DNA of 64,000 nucleotides from Arctopsyche grandis. Taxonomy: Eukaryota > Arthropoda > Insecta > Trichoptera > Hydropsychidae. Below, one piece after another: positions 1 to 13,060 of this stretch (the stretch's first letter is position 1; each line of letters starts with the position of its first letter). Below the pieces are notes generated by a model. It ran no database searches and had not been told where the DNA came from. It saw only the letters and a list, made by a program, of their open reading frames with translations. The stretch covers positions 27,297,206 through 27,361,205 of the forward strand of contig NC_135360.1 in the NCBI RefSeq assembly GCF_051622035.1. Reading direction: 5' to 3'. Made by a program: the position numbers and the translations under genes.

Positions 1-845
1 ATTTTTGACGCAAATTCAGCGCAAATGTAGAAAAATTTACACAAGACAAATGTTCAACTTCCGGTTGTCAGATTTTGTTAAAATTTTTTTATTAATTATC
101 ATTACTATACTATACATATTATAATACAATAGTGTACATATTAAATTTCAAGAAGATTTAAAAGATTTAAAACAATTTAAAAGGTCAAAATAAAATAATG
201 AAACACTGTTTTAAAAAATATTACTATTTCTGGCCAACGAATTATATTCAAAACCTTATCAATTTTAAATTAGTTTATAAAGAAAACAAATATAAATTTT
301 CAATTTAAACGTGTGGTCACAACATTTTTGACTTTTCTAAGCGGAAAAATATCACTTCCGGTTGATTAAATTTGATATATTTTTATTTTCATAACATTGG
401 TTATATATGTATATACTTGTATAAACAATGGATTATACTTAAATTGTCTCGTGAAAAGCACAGACATTTAAAGATTCGAAAAAAATTGTGGAAGAATAAT
501 CGAAAAAGAGTAAACTGCCACTTCCGGTTGACGGGTATTCACCAAATTTTATATATTACTTAGTATTAAACTTAAACTTCTAGATATTAAATTTTAGTTT
601 AATCATCAACATCAATTCTCTAGAGTAAAAGTATTACTTCCGGTTGAGGTTAAGTATTTAGAAAATATGAGTGTATAAAGTTTGCAGTTGTCAGTAATCG
701 ATTCTAAGTTCGAATCAGTCAAAATCTTGAGTTAGAATTTTCGAAATATCACAAAACTTCAAAACTATTGTTACTACGTATATATGTATAATACATAGAT
801 AAAGTAGAAAGTAAAAAAATAGTTCGGACGTAAAATAACAATGTC
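1..845 (+). repeat. Interspersed repeat with CTTCCGGTTG motifs, copy 1 (cut by window edge)
   Basis: The decamer CTTCCGGTTG occurs at 58-67, 355-364, 521-530 and 637-646 in otherwise AT-rich DNA. Blocks such as GGTCAAAATAAAATAATGAAA near 184 and AATCAGTCAAAATCTTGAG near 713 recur at 24890-25640 and, inverted, at 34760-35720. There is no open frame of note. The family is not recognised. Confidence 0.6.
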
Positions 846-3519
846 ATTAAAATATTTCAAAAATGGCATTAGCTGCGGAAAATTTCCACCACCATTGTTC
901 TGCCACATGCACACTAAAAGTTTAGGGGCTTAATAAAAATAAAAATAAATCGGATGCAGGATAATGGGCGATTTTAAATTTACCAACGGTCGTTTGGGGT
1001 CGGTTGTCCGATGCACGCTTCCACCGCCGAAACTACCGGTCTTTTTTTTCGTCTCTGGTCAACTTACATTCGCCGAAGAGCAATATTTTACTTAGGAATA
1101 GCACAGGGCTGAACTCGGCACTCGTTCTGGCGGCGGCCATCTAAATATTTATGGTGACAATAAGCCACCCCTAGTACACGAATCGGATAATGAAAATAAA
1201 TGAGGCTTGTACATATTGCCTTGTACATATATTTTGTTTAGGTGTAATCGAAGCTTTCTGTAAAAATCCTATACTGTTTTATACATTTTTCGATTTACAG
1301 TATAACAACGCGAGCCGTAATTTATACGTGACCGTCATATAATTTTAAAACTTCACGATATTAACGATATGGACACGTGAGTATGTACATATGTAGGGTG
1401 TTCCGATAAAAATATGTATACAAATATGCAGGGCCATAGAGAGAAAATCCGGCTAACCTCCTTGACCCATTTAGTAAAAAAAATTGAAAATTTGTAAAAA
1501 AAAAGTGACGTGGATATTTCAATTAATATCGTTGCTAATTAATAAAAATATATTTCATATTAATTTATATACATAAATACAATAAGGCCAAATAATGCTT
1601 TTATACTTTTGCTAAAAATGTACATACTATTTGCGTAGGCCCCGGGCCCCCTACGAAAGCTGGGCCCGGGTTATTTGCATACCCTTTCCCCCCCTCTCGC
1701 CGGCTCTGCAAATATTTATATCTAGGATACGGATGCAAGGAGTTCCAAATGATGCAGGTGAATTAGATCAGACAGTATTTATTTACGTCTTTACGTCAGG
1801 CCTACTAAAAGACAAATATCTCATCATCTCACCCATACAAGCTCTGTAATATGCACCCTGCACGCTAAAAATCAAATTCTACATGAACATATCGATGGCT
1901 TAGTACTCAATGTGTTCAACGCTCACAATAAATTGATGAATCATTTTAAGCCGAAACGCACCTAAAATAATAATATGTTTATGTTTACGCTGTCATCGAT
2001 AGCGGCGTATCGTAAACTAATTATTTATATCAAAACGCGTATTATGCATTAATTACATTTGATTAGGACGCGTTACCCGAGACCAATCAAATTTGCGATA
2101 TGCTTGACGGCTCCTGATTGCTAATTTGGGCAGATATGTGTGTATGCTCAATGTATGGATATTCGCAAACGATCCGGAAGTGCTCTAGGCAGGGATACCG
2201 CACTGCGGGTCGTGGTCCAGGTAGATAGATCTACCTATGTAGATATCGAAATCCCTTTTCTCTTCAGATCCAGAACGTACATACTACACAGTTGTTTGTT
2301 TAGGACGGACTCACCGCGGTGCAATTTAGTTTGTGTTGATTTCGCGATGCTTACGATAGATATCGTTCGACCGTTTCGACGCAGTGCAAAATTCAAATTA
2401 TTTCAGACAATATTATGGTTAATATTGCATACGGTGTGTATTATTAGTTTGTTTAGGACTGCGTAAGCGATCGAAAATAGATATTGTTAGTTTCTAAGAT
2501 ATACATATTTCAAAAGATGTTCTGTGACATGCGTTTTTATCTCACAATTTGCACTGGTAAAAGGGGGCGAATGTTATTCTCCTTAAAAAGAGTATATGTG
2601 TATATTTACATACATGATTTTTTATACATTTAAAATTAGCGTAATAGAATTTGTAATAAACACTGATTATAATACTGTAAATTACACAATGTAATATTGT
2701 ATTTGATATATTGATGTTTCATGATGAAAATTCTGTGTCAACATTTTCCGTACAAAGTCAACATACATATTCATATGTATATAAATTCATACATACATAC
2801 ATATGTATACCGAGAGAAATTTTCAATACTTACAATATAAAAATATCGGCTTGCAACTTAATTTTCAAATACCAGTAAGTTGTAGGGAAATGTCTACATA
2901 TTTTAAAGAAATTTTCCGATTCAAAAAGGGAAATATTGAATTAAATATTGAAATATGTGAAAATATTGAATTAAATTATTGTATTGTAAGAAGATGCAAA
3001 TGAAAACCAGACTGAAATAAAAAAAAGGATATTTTATATAGTAAAGTAGTAGAACGGTAAAATGGTGAAGTCTTCATAAATTAACATTTATATTATGAAA
3101 TGATAAAATTTTATTGAAAGTGTTATAAAAAATTCTGACTACATACATACATAATACATTTTTAAAACATAATATTCGTTTAATAATGTATATTGTTGGT
3201 TTCAGAGACTTTCACAAATTTAATAAAAGGTTTTAATCGTTTAAAAAATAATGGACGTGTGGAAAATGCTGTTTCCGTGATAAATTATTATATTTTGTGT
3301 TGAAAAGTCGTAAATTCAATTGTTACTGTTCAAAATCACGCGAGTTGCAAATTAAACAAACGACTTTTAAAGGAAGTTTCAAAGTAAGTGAGTAAATTTG
3401 AATCCCAATTTGTATTTATATGAAAATCTCAAAGATTCGCACAAATGTAGTTTGGTTTTAAAATCAAAAGTAGGAAAGAATGTGCGAAAACGTGTACTGA
3501 ATGCGAATCAACGTGAAGA
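846..3519. other. Gene-free AT-rich region
   Basis: No coding sequence supported. Contents: a GC-richer patch at about 985-1150, a GGCCCCGGGCCC-type inverted patch at 1637-1670, a mixed-composition stretch at 2040-2470 whose 108-codon ORF has no recognisable domain, and CATATGTA microsatellite runs near 2760-2810. The rest is simple AT-rich DNA. Confidence 0.5.
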
Positions 3520-3800
3520 TAATGCGAAGAAAAGGGAATAGGCAAGGCAAGGAAGGAACGAAGAAAGAGAGGTTTCTTGCGCTTTGAACAAACAAAGGCG
3601 TCGAATGATGCGTCAAAGAAAAACTTGAAAAGTTAATTTTAATTTAAAAACTTTTTATTAGGTCACCGAAGAAGGAGAGAGCGAGAAAAATTGAGAGAGA
3701 GAAAGAGAGCGAGCCAGAGGTATATTTATACAAAGGCAAAGGCGAGATGGGGGTGGAAAAAGGCCAGAGGAAAGCGTGAAAATTTATTTGAAGGCATTAC
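3520..3800. promoter_or_regulatory. Purine-rich tract with GAGAG clusters
   Basis: Strongly strand-asymmetric (A and G rich on plus), with repeated GAGAG/GAGCGAG at 3674-3720. GAGA-type repeats bind GAGA-factor proteins in insects at promoters and enhancers, which is the basis for this tentative label. No flanking gene was recognised, so a simple low-complexity tract is equally possible. Confidence 0.25.
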
Positions 3801-4049
3801 GACAAACTTCGACCGTCTTATTGATCACGTTACTACCTATGAAGAACTTTTGTGATATACCGATCATTTACAGATATAAAAAGAATATCGTCATTATAAT
3901 TTTTTTTTGGTTGACGTTAAGAAGTCCTGTAGCCAAACGAAGGAAATGAAATGTATGTATTTGAATATGTACATACATACATGCATATTTGTATTTGTTT
4001 CTATTCTTATTTACATATTTTATTTTGTTTTTACATAGATATACATACA

Positions 4050-4475
4050 TATACCAGGAAGGCTTGACAGGAAGTCCCCAATGCGTCTTCCTGGACAATT
4101 AATTACAAACAATGCAGCATTTTATTATTACATAAATCACTGTATTTCCAGAGGTTGAAGAACACGAATTACCAATAATTAATTAATTAATTACAGAATG
4201 AATCCATTGAGACATCTATGGATTTAGATTTTGTACATAATTTTTACAAATTATACACAAAATAAATACAGCAGGTTTGTGACAGGAAAGATGATTTTTT
4301 GCCAATTTTGAGGAACCGTTTCAACAATGATCAGATAAAATTGGTAAACTCTGATAAGAAACGATCGATTTGGAGTCACAAATACCCCCAAATCTAACCA
4401 GCAGTATGGCGGATCGAACCCACTGATCACTTGGTGCTAAACATACACGCTACCATTAAGCCAAACTGCTGACTT
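4050..4475 (-). repeat. tRNA-derived SINE, family A, full length
   Basis: In minus orientation it starts with a tRNA-like head (B-box from GGATCGAACCC at 4412), followed by a core (AACGATCGATTTGGAGTCACA on plus) and a tail hairpin with CCAGGAAGGC against GTCTTCCTGG near 4053-4096. The same core and tail occur at 4500-4925, 11741-12165, 13061-13395, 26665-27120 and 60845-61135. It sits head to head with the next copy. Confidence 0.75.
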
Positions 4476-4499
4476 TATATGTACATACATACATACACA

Positions 4500-4925
4500 T
4501 ACAGCCAGCAGCGTGGCTCGGTGGTTGGGCTTTTGTCTAGCACTGAAAGGTCACCGAGTTCGATCGCGTGAATTGACCTCGATTGAAAACAATGTAATCT
4601 GAGTATATTATTTGTAATTCTGCTGGTCAGACTTGGATATTTGTGACTACAAGTCGATCGTTTCCAATTTATTCTGATTTCAGTTGAAACGGTGCCTCCA
4701 TTAAATCCTACCCACTATGTCACCACTATTTGAGTATGATTTATGTACAATAAAATTTATGTACAAGCTTAAAATTCATAGATGTCTCGTTAATTTCAAG
4801 TTTTTCACAGTCTTGTAATTCAGTGACTTGTAATAAAAATGTAATAAAATGTAGTAAAAATGCTGCAATGTTTGTAATTGGCCAGGAAAGCACATTGGGG
4901 TTTAGCTGTTAGGCCTTCTTGGTCT
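4500..4925 (+). repeat. tRNA-derived SINE, family A, full length
   Basis: Plus-strand copy with Pol III-like boxes: A-box TGGCTCGGTGG at 4514-4524 and B-box-like GAGTTCGATCG at 4556-4566. The core runs from CTGCTGGTCAGACTTGGATA (4620) to GTTGAAACGGTGCCTCC, and the tail hairpin is at 4880-4922. With the copy at 4050-4475 it forms an inverted pair of about 875 bp. Confidence 0.75.
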
Positions 4926-6589
4926 ATGTACATATATGTATGTAAAAATATGTATGTACATATGTAAATATGTATATACATAGAACGTGACTTTTAAATT
5001 CAACCGTCAAAATCAACACCGCTGCTATTCTAGAACGAGTAGTTAATTGTATCCGATATAAATCAGTAAATTTTGACAAAGAAATTATTCAAGTCTAATC
5101 TTATCATAAAGTCTGATCTAAGCTTGAATCTGGTATGAAAGCCTAACAGCCAAAACTTACATACATACATAGATAAACTTTTTAAGATACTTAATTCCAG
5201 ATTGTCTTATTGACCCAAAGACTGATGTTAGGAGTTGAGGTTTTGTTTTAAAGATTCGTTTCAAGTGACCGTTACCGTTACAGAATTTTATTATGATTTA
5301 GTATTCTTAATTACAAGGATACGTAAATTGGATCTCAGACTGAACATTTCAATACAAGCGTGGCACTTTAGCCGAGGAATTTAATTGAAGAAATGAAACG
5401 ACGTTCGCCTTTTGGCTTGACTATTGTAATTCACCAGTAAAATGGTGTTCTGAAACGTTATACGAACACAATTCAAATGTGCATCTCGCTCTGTGTGGCA
5501 GTGCATATAATAAATGCATTAAGTGCACCGGATCGCAGTCGAATTTAACACCTAGCCAACCACCCCAACCCCAGCCAGGAGCTCGAGAACAAATCTCGTC
5601 GAGCAGCTCGTTGAAAGCTTTCCAAATGTATTTTTGTCTAGACAAAAGTGCAATAATGCCTAGCTTCGGAGACGGCGACAAAAACGCCGGAAAATAAGGC
5701 TATACGAATTCGGTCACATTGGCCATTTTCTACGAGCTTTCAGCTCTCGATATAACCAAACGGTGTTGTTACTCTTTTATTTCCTATATGTTGTATACGT
5801 ATCTATTTATATGATTCGTTTTATTTTTATTTTTACTAAGGTACGTTCATCCGCGAAAAGCTCGAGAGCAATTTGCATCGAAAGCAGTCGACTTTTGGAT
5901 CCGGCGAAGCGTAAATCTTCAAGTTAATAATATACCTTTGAAGGGGTTTGTTGTTGTAATGTAAAGCTTTTGAAATTTATAAGTTACCGATGCCTTGGTA
6001 TAATTAACTTAATTGATATAAAAATATAATAATAAATTTTCAATAAGTTCATATATTGATACTTTGTAAATACGTAAAGTAAAAATGAAATTTTTCATTT
6101 CAAGTATGTAAACTTATAGCCCATTATGGGTTTAAAGTTTAGATTCTTAATAAGCTATACTGAAATATATATATTTAAACATATTGTAAACTTATCGCTT
6201 AGAGTCTAAAGGATAGGATTCAATATCTTTCGGTATGTATTTTATTATAAACTGAATTATATTAATTGTAAATTTAGATATTTTTTTTACTCAGCAATAT
6301 ATGGAATTAATTTGATCCAAATTTATTTTATTATTCGTTTATTCTATATCATTCAATTTTTTATTTTTATTTTTCTATGTTGAAATTTATATATTAATTC
6401 GCATATGGTATTTTACGTGAAAATACACAAAATAAATTCTTCATAGTGCAGCCCGAATTTTCAATAAAAATTAATTACTCATGTAATACATCTTATTAAG
6501 ATTCTTATGTACTAGAGTTTTTATGAAAATGAATGTAAATTATATTGTCTTTTAAAAAATATTTAATGCTTATTGCTATTTTTTATTTC
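4926..6589. other. Gene-free region with one GC-richer island
   Basis: Mostly AT-rich DNA with CATATGTATGTA runs near 4926-4980. The island at about 5400-5780 has balanced composition and short overlapping ORFs on both strands (72 and 86 codons), none with a recognisable domain. It could be a conserved regulatory element. Nothing else seen. Confidence 0.4.
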
Positions 6590-6965
6590 AATCGAACATG
6601 TACACTCGCCTTTACAGATCGCTTTAAAGCGATGAGTGTACGAATGCATGCTCAAAACGGTCAATACATCAATACAAGCATTTGTGCAATGCGAATTCAT
6701 ACAAATATCATCCAAAGTGACATAGAATTTTTTGCAGCATTTTTATTATACAAATTGGCGAACCTCAATACGCTGAATAAACATAAGATTTGCAAAAGAG
6801 ATACCAATTTACAAGAACCGTTTCAATGAAGATCAAAAATAATCATAAAATCTGACAGGAAACGATTGACCTGGAGTTACAAACCAAGGTCTGGCTAGCA
6901 ACTACTAGTGGGAATCGAGCCATGACCAATATTATGCTTGAAAGCATAATATTGTTGCGAAGGGG
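6590..6965 (-). repeat. tRNA-derived SINE, family B
   Basis: Shares its central core with family A (GAACCGTTTCAATGAAGATC, then GGAAACGATTGACCTGGAGT) but has a different tail, a hairpin around CAGATCGCTTTAAAGCGATGAG at 6618, and a head hairpin TATTATGCTTGAAAGCATAATA near 6934. Related copies are at 55740-56170 and 59620-59980. A B-box-like GGCTCGATTCCC is present in minus orientation. Confidence 0.7.
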
Positions 6966-7440
6966 TGCGTGGAGGATCCAAATAAAAGGCCAAAGTCACC
7001 TCACAGCATTAATTGGGTGATTAATGAGATCCACGCACTTCTCTTCCTCCGTCCAGAATGCCTTCATATGGCCTGCTTATATGTAAAGGGCAGGTCGCTC
7101 ACTGCATTTTCAACGTCCATTTACTTCCCCATTTTTTAGGCACGTACACGGATATGCAGTCCCACGCTTTCGCGCTGTCAGTTTTGAGAACTGTAACAGG
7201 AAGCCGTGCCGACCACTTAGTCCATTCGGGAGTCTCCATTGTTAGCCAAATGCACTTAAACCTGGAGATGATCCTCGAAACCAATTATGTCAAACGGTCT
7301 CAGGGTCTCAGGATCTCAGGGTCTCACGCTCGTCCGTATTCTGGAAATAGCGGAGATGCTACTCGGCCTAATCCGAGGGTCTCCATTGTAACCCTCGAAA
7401 ACATTTAAGCCACCTGATAATCTCGATTGCACTTAACCGG
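6966..7440. repeat. Unclassified repeat-like block with GGTCTCA tandem units
   Basis: Balanced composition unlike its surroundings. A short tandem of GGTCTCA-type heptamers (with AGGATCTCA variants) lies at 7299-7326. The start, with ATCCAAATAAAAGGCCAAAG and CTCACAGCATT, resembles 58010-58090. ORFs of 116 (plus) and 61 (minus) codons show no recognisable domain. It may be an old LTR or other element remnant. Confidence 0.35.
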
Positions 7441-9964
7441 CGGCGTACGTTACAATATGCTAAGCACAAGTTCACGCTGCTGGTTATATAAATGTTTGTA
7501 TTGGAAATACTATGTGATTATTTTTGGATTTTTAAATGCTTTTTATTATTACGAATTATGTTCACAATACATCTTATATCTATTTTAATAGCTACTGATC
7601 TACTGATCATTTTCTATTTTACAATTTTAATTTAATTTGGTTAGTAATTATATTATTATATTATTCTAATGTTAATGTACAGCATAATAGGAAAAAGAGC
7701 TCAAAAACCTATTAACAATTCTTATAAATGCTCATAATACATCTAATACATAATATTAATTAAAGACTCCAAAGTCGATGACCTAAAGCAGATTGTGTTT
7801 AGGTAATCTGGAAATGTGAAAAATTTGCTTAGATAGTATATTGAAATCTAATTATGATAATTTATCTTTGACACACATGCGAGTGGAATTATTTACCAAA
7901 CAAAGGACAGCAGATCCATTCCACTATGCAGTGATTCGAAGTGATGTATGGCATCGATGTTATACGTAATATATTTAACACAATGTAAACTGTGCGAATT
8001 TCCAGTAGCGTGAGTGCACACATATCGAATATATACGAGCGTCGAGATGTATTTACATGGCATGCCAAAGGAAGAGATTGAACCGCGAATTTTCCGGCGA
8101 CGTGTAGTCGCCCGACAACGGGAAATTGGTTTTACAAAACGTTACACGCTACCAGTGCGGGTGTGTTTTATCAAAACATACCGGTGACACACTTCCAATT
8201 CCAGAAATATACTGTCCCGTAACACTTTCCGTAGCTATGCACTAATTTCCATCGATACATTTGAACATACATACATATATAAGGGAAATTATGCAGTTTT
8301 TCCGACGGTTGAGTCGCAAGATTAATCCGTGCATCCGAGTATTATAAAAGTGTACACACACACGTACATTTGACGGATGCTGCTCTAAATGAATACACGC
8401 CATCAGATCAAAGGATATGATCAGAGCTTTGGCTTTCAAACAGACACAAAGCGAATGCTGTGCGGCGTTCAAAGCTGTTCAAAAGTGAAAAATAAAAACC
8501 GAAACTATGGAGCGCGAGGACTCGAATACGAAACGCCATAAATTTGCGGTCAAAATGTTTTATTTTTATTATATTGCTCGTTTTATTTTTTAATGTTCGT
8601 TTTTGTTGTGTTTCGAGTATCGCCACTTCGGGGCATAAATCATCCGAAGCCGACTTTGGTCTTTGTAAGTTTTTGACGCTGAAATTCCTCTGGCGAGGAT
8701 GTGATAAAAAGATCATTTTCATATGGAAAATTTTCAACGCCGATATAACCCATGTAGGCAAAAACTAGAGCATAAATTTGTAAAATTACATCACGGAACA
8801 ATTACTGAGTATACAAAAAAGGAGTATCAATTTTTTGCTAATTTATACACAGTTTATGTATAAATTTATAAACAGCTGACTACATATAGTTAATGGATAA
8901 ACAACGATTGGAAAGATATGTTACATTTGTGAAAATTCAGATTCGTATTATCGTTAAAAAAAATGAAAAACAAGTGTAAGTTAATAAAATAATCATTATG
9001 TAAAACTTACAGCCTCTTCTCTTGATGTCCTTTTTCTTCCAAAAATTCATATTAGCTCCAATATACTATTTTATTATAATAATTTGAATAAAAAACTTCA
9101 AAAAAACATTCAATTATTTTTCGAAGGCGAAAATTCTGAAGTATTTTTCGGCACAGGTTGATTTGACATTTTAAATTAAAAAGCCGTTTCTTTTCACAAC
9201 TTGAAGCACAATATTAACAAATTTACATACATATTTTGAAACATTGACACTTTAAGACGGATTGAAGTTCGTCAATTTATCCCGAACAACAAACGACCGA
9301 AACGTAAACTAGATATTTCACTTAGCAACTATTTGATTTATTTACTTCGCAACAAAACAATCTTTTTTTCCGCCATAACAATTAATATTTTGTTTCGAAT
9401 ACAATTTTATATATTAAACCGCAATTCGAATACAATTAAATTTGATCAACACCGAAAATAGATTAAAAAACCACTAGTAAATAATAATTTATTTCATTTG
9501 CATTAATTAATTTGCCATTTACAAGATTTCGTCTAAAATTTTATACATTTTTTACATTAATTTGGTGTATTGACTCTCATTTCTGTTGCCAATTTATTCA
9601 TATTATCCAGCAGTGCACGTCAACATCTCGGCACAACAATGCAATACTACTTCTATTCATATTTTGCATTTAGTCAACATTGTCACAATATGACGTTTCT
9701 GAAAATATTCACGATTCATGAACTTGGCAGTACTTTTGTTAGTACGGGTGTACTCACCACTATAACATGTACTGCTGTATAATATTAAAAGATCGTGTCG
9801 GTTACTGTTGTTTTGGTGCGTATACATTTTTCTATATATAAACATATAAATTTGTCTATACATATGTACATATATAATGTAAATAGAAAATAATTATTTA
9901 TATTTAGGTCAAATAATAGATATGTCCGGTAGAAAACAAGAAGAAATAAAGTGACTTACAATGA
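7441..9964. other. Gene-free region with island at 8040-8770
   Basis: AT-rich DNA at both ends. Between 8040 and 8770 composition is more balanced, with overlapping short ORFs on both strands (117 minus, 74 plus) that match nothing I recognise. This pattern is often a conserved non-coding block. Nothing else seen. Confidence 0.4.
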
Positions 9965-10440
9965 AATTAGGATTTTAAATCAAAAATGCCACTTTGCCTG
10001 ATGAAAAAGACCAACGTGCTTACCAAGGATGACATATAGATGTGAAACTTGGAAATTGAACGCCAAATTTCTACACAAAGTACAATGCACTCAAAGAAGT
10101 ATGGAACGTGTGTACAACGTTCCATATTTCTTCGGAATACGAGGAAAGTCAGGAAATGGAATACGTGGGTGAGAAGTATGACAAGGGTTGTGGATGTAGA
10201 GGATATAGTGAATAGTTTGAAATGGCAATGGGCGAGCCACGTGGCTAGAAGAATGGACGAAAGGTGGACAAAATAAGTGCTAGAATGATACCCGAGAGAA
10301 TGCAAAATGGTAAAAAGAAGACCGCAGGGTAGATGGGTGGACGTAATTAGGAAAATGTATGGGGTGAGATGGATGAGAGTTGCGCAAAACAGAGACTAGT
10401 TGAAGCGTGTTGGATGGCGAATGTATGTAGATGATGATTA
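9965..10440 (+). mobile_element. RTE-like LINE, 5'-truncated 3' end, decayed
   Basis: Translates in pieces to the C-terminus typical of RTE-type non-LTR elements: VRSMTRVVDVEDIVNSLKWQ, WASHVARRMDERWTK, then after a stop VLEWYPRE and RWVDVIRKMYGVRWMRVAQN. It ends in a GATGATGATTATGACGATGAT-like tail at about 10426-10450. Homologous minus-strand copies are at 27385-27830 and 30893-31345. Stops and frameshifts show it is inactive. Confidence 0.75.
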
Positions 10441-11740
10441 TGACGATGATATAGAATTCACTAAAGAATATTTTACGTGCAGTTGCCAGCTTGAACTGTA
10501 CTGGTATAAAATAACCTGAAAATTGTAATTATTTCTCTTTTCAACGATTTAACAGTATTATAGGAATAAAAAATACGATTTTGGATTGAAAGCCGGCTTA
10601 AGGTCGACGTATCTTCATGTAGATTGAATTAATGAATATAATTTAAAATCAACTCGAAACTTTGGAAACGTCCTTTATTCGTGTACCTTATTAAAAATAA
10701 TCCGAACAAACGTATACAATGGTGATTTAATTCGGTTCAATTGAGATGAGAATTTTTTAATAAAATTCACTTCAAAGACTTTCATTATCCACGCTCCAGC
10801 TTTTTACTCCCGCTCTCATGGCGGAACGATCTTATTAATAATTTCCAACGCTGCGAGTGGACAACGCCAGTTTTTCATTTTTATCATAAGCGCTGAGATT
10901 AAAACGTGCTTGAACTGTTTTTCATTCGCTAAATATTTAATATATCTCCTAGGGCCGCGAATACCTCTCGCTTGGGCCAAAGACCAAAGTATGCGACATC
11001 TTTCCTCATATTCAGGATACCTCGCACCCGAAAGGTTGATGGCACCCCACCCCGTGGACCCTTCGGATCCCTCGGCACCCCCCTTCGGGGTTTAGGGGGT
11101 GTCGTGTCACCTCCCGTGGCAATAAAATGCAGATTTACGACCCGCACATATGCCAAATGGCCAGGAGCCGACGACCCATTAGAGCTGTAAGTGTCCAGAT
11201 AAACCCGCCTCGTTGATATTGCGTCTTCCGGAACCGTTGCCGAATTATCGGGTGTGTCAAATCGCGACACCTATTAGATCTTGTTATATTATAATTGCGG
11301 ATCATTCGCTATCCCGAGGGTGCAAGTGTGCAAATGTGTAGGTATCGCTCGGTGTTAAATGTTGTCATAACGACGACCTTAATAAACTGACCTAATTTAC
11401 TTTTACGCTCTTGAATATACATATACTTTCATACATACATATATTGGATGAAAATATTCGATGTTTATATTTGCTTGTTAATTTTGTTTTGAAGTTGTTT
11501 CAATATACATATATATATATTTGGGTGTAAATTTTAGAAGGAGTTTTACCTTAATGAGTATTTGTTATGCCCTTCATTTTGTGTACATTTATTTAATGAT
11601 TACTTTTACTGACAATTATTACTTTTTTAAATTAGTTTTTATATTTCAAACTAACTGAGAGGGTGGATGTTCCAATAAAAAAGTAAATTTATTGTATTTT
11701 ATCATGCATACATTTCTACAATATTTTATTTTATTACATG
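10441..11740. other. Gene-free region with GC-rich island at 10795-11290
   Basis: The island is the most GC-rich stretch near here, with open frames on both strands (72 and 61 plus, 113 minus) over the same bases, so none is convincing. A splice-donor-like GAGCTGTAAGTG lies at about 11183 on plus. It could be a non-coding exon or promoter of a gene outside the window, or a conserved regulatory block. Flanks are AT-rich with microsatellites. Confidence 0.35.
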
Positions 11741-12165
11741 TTTATACCAGGAAGGCCTTACAGGTATACCCCAATGCGCCTTCCTGGCCAATTACAAACA
11801 ATAAAGCATTTTTATTATACAAGTCGCTGAATTACGAGACACTGAAAACACGCAAACTAATGAGACATCTTTGCATTGTACATACATTTTATTGTACATT
11901 AATCATACTCAAATAGTGGTGACATACTAGGTAGAAAGGTTTTTAGACAATTTTTAATCGGGAACCGTTTCAACAATGAAATCAGAGAAAATTGACAAAC
12001 TCTGATAGGAAACGATCGACCTGGAGCACAAATATCCAGGTCTGACCAGCAGTACTACAGATATAATCAAAAAAAATATTTTTCAATCGATTTCAGCTCA
12101 TGGGATCGAACCCGACGCCTCTAGGTGTTAAGCAGAAGCTTAACGATCGAGCTATGCTGCTGGCT
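11741..12165 (-). repeat. tRNA-derived SINE, family A
   Basis: Tail hairpin CCAGGAAGGC / GCCTTCCTGG at 11750-11793, core with GGAACCGTTTCAACAATGAA and GGAAACGATCGACCTGGAG, and head with GGGATCGAACCCGACGCCTC at about 12101 (inverted B-box). A short AT-rich insertion (12060-12095) separates core and head. Confidence 0.75.
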
Positions 12166-13060
12166 AAAGTATGTGCTAAATATGTGCCATGAAAGGTTGC
12201 CCTAAGGCGACACCTATGGTAAATTTTTTTATACATTAATACTTAAAATTACAGTTCTGTTATTATTTTCATAGCAAATAAACTGCACGGAGCATTTATC
12301 ACTATCTATTGAAGATTTATTTAATTAATTATATAATTATTTTTTATATTATTTATATGTATGTAGGTAGGTAGTTACCATTTTTTTCATATTAAACAAT
12401 TACATATAAATATTAAATTACATATATTTAAAAGGTATTTTAAAAAAATCCGACCGCGTGTGGATCGAACGCAGGACCGGCACATTTATTTTAATTTTTT
12501 TTATTTAATAACTTAATATGTCAACGCCCATGCGATGATATTTCATCTGGTACAACACAAGTACAATATAATAGCGTCATCTATGTGCAAACTGTTATAA
12601 TCAAATAATTCGATATACCACGAATTTGTGAGAAATGTTAGTACATACATATGTACATCGCATATATTAGAGGTATGGTCAGTAACACGGGGCTATGAAT
12701 TTTACCCATGACCCATCAGTTGAAAGCTTTATACGTTAACCACTGAGTTATGTTGCTGGTTTGAAAAATAAAATTCATAAAACTTCTAATGTCAAAAAAT
12801 TACTTTCTTTGAGAGTTTGAGGCTATATACTTTTTTATATTCTCGTATGAGAGAGTATTTTATAATTTTATATCAATGTTAAATGGGGCGTATTTATCTT
12901 CCGCGACAATTTAAATGGTCAATTTCTTTCAAAAAATGGCCCGTAGTTTGTACGAAAATTTAGTGATAATTATACTTGTGATAAGTTTTTTTGACAAACA
13001 AATAATAGCCGATGATATAACTCACTGGGCAATTATTTTATTTTATTTTTACAATGATAT
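12166..13060. other. Gene-free AT-rich region with SINE head fragments
   Basis: An inverted B-box-like patch (GGATCGAAC at 12462) resembles the first unit of the two-unit SINE. A head-like fragment at 12680-12765 resembles family A in minus orientation. The rest is AT-rich with no gene seen. Confidence 0.4.

Noticed and set aside
2140..2466. 108-codon plus-strand ORF
   Set aside because: No recognisable domain, no splice or start context, mixed-composition intergenic DNA.
7058..7408. 116-codon plus-strand ORF
   Set aside because: Runs across a tandem GGTCTCA repeat and a repeat-like block; no domain.
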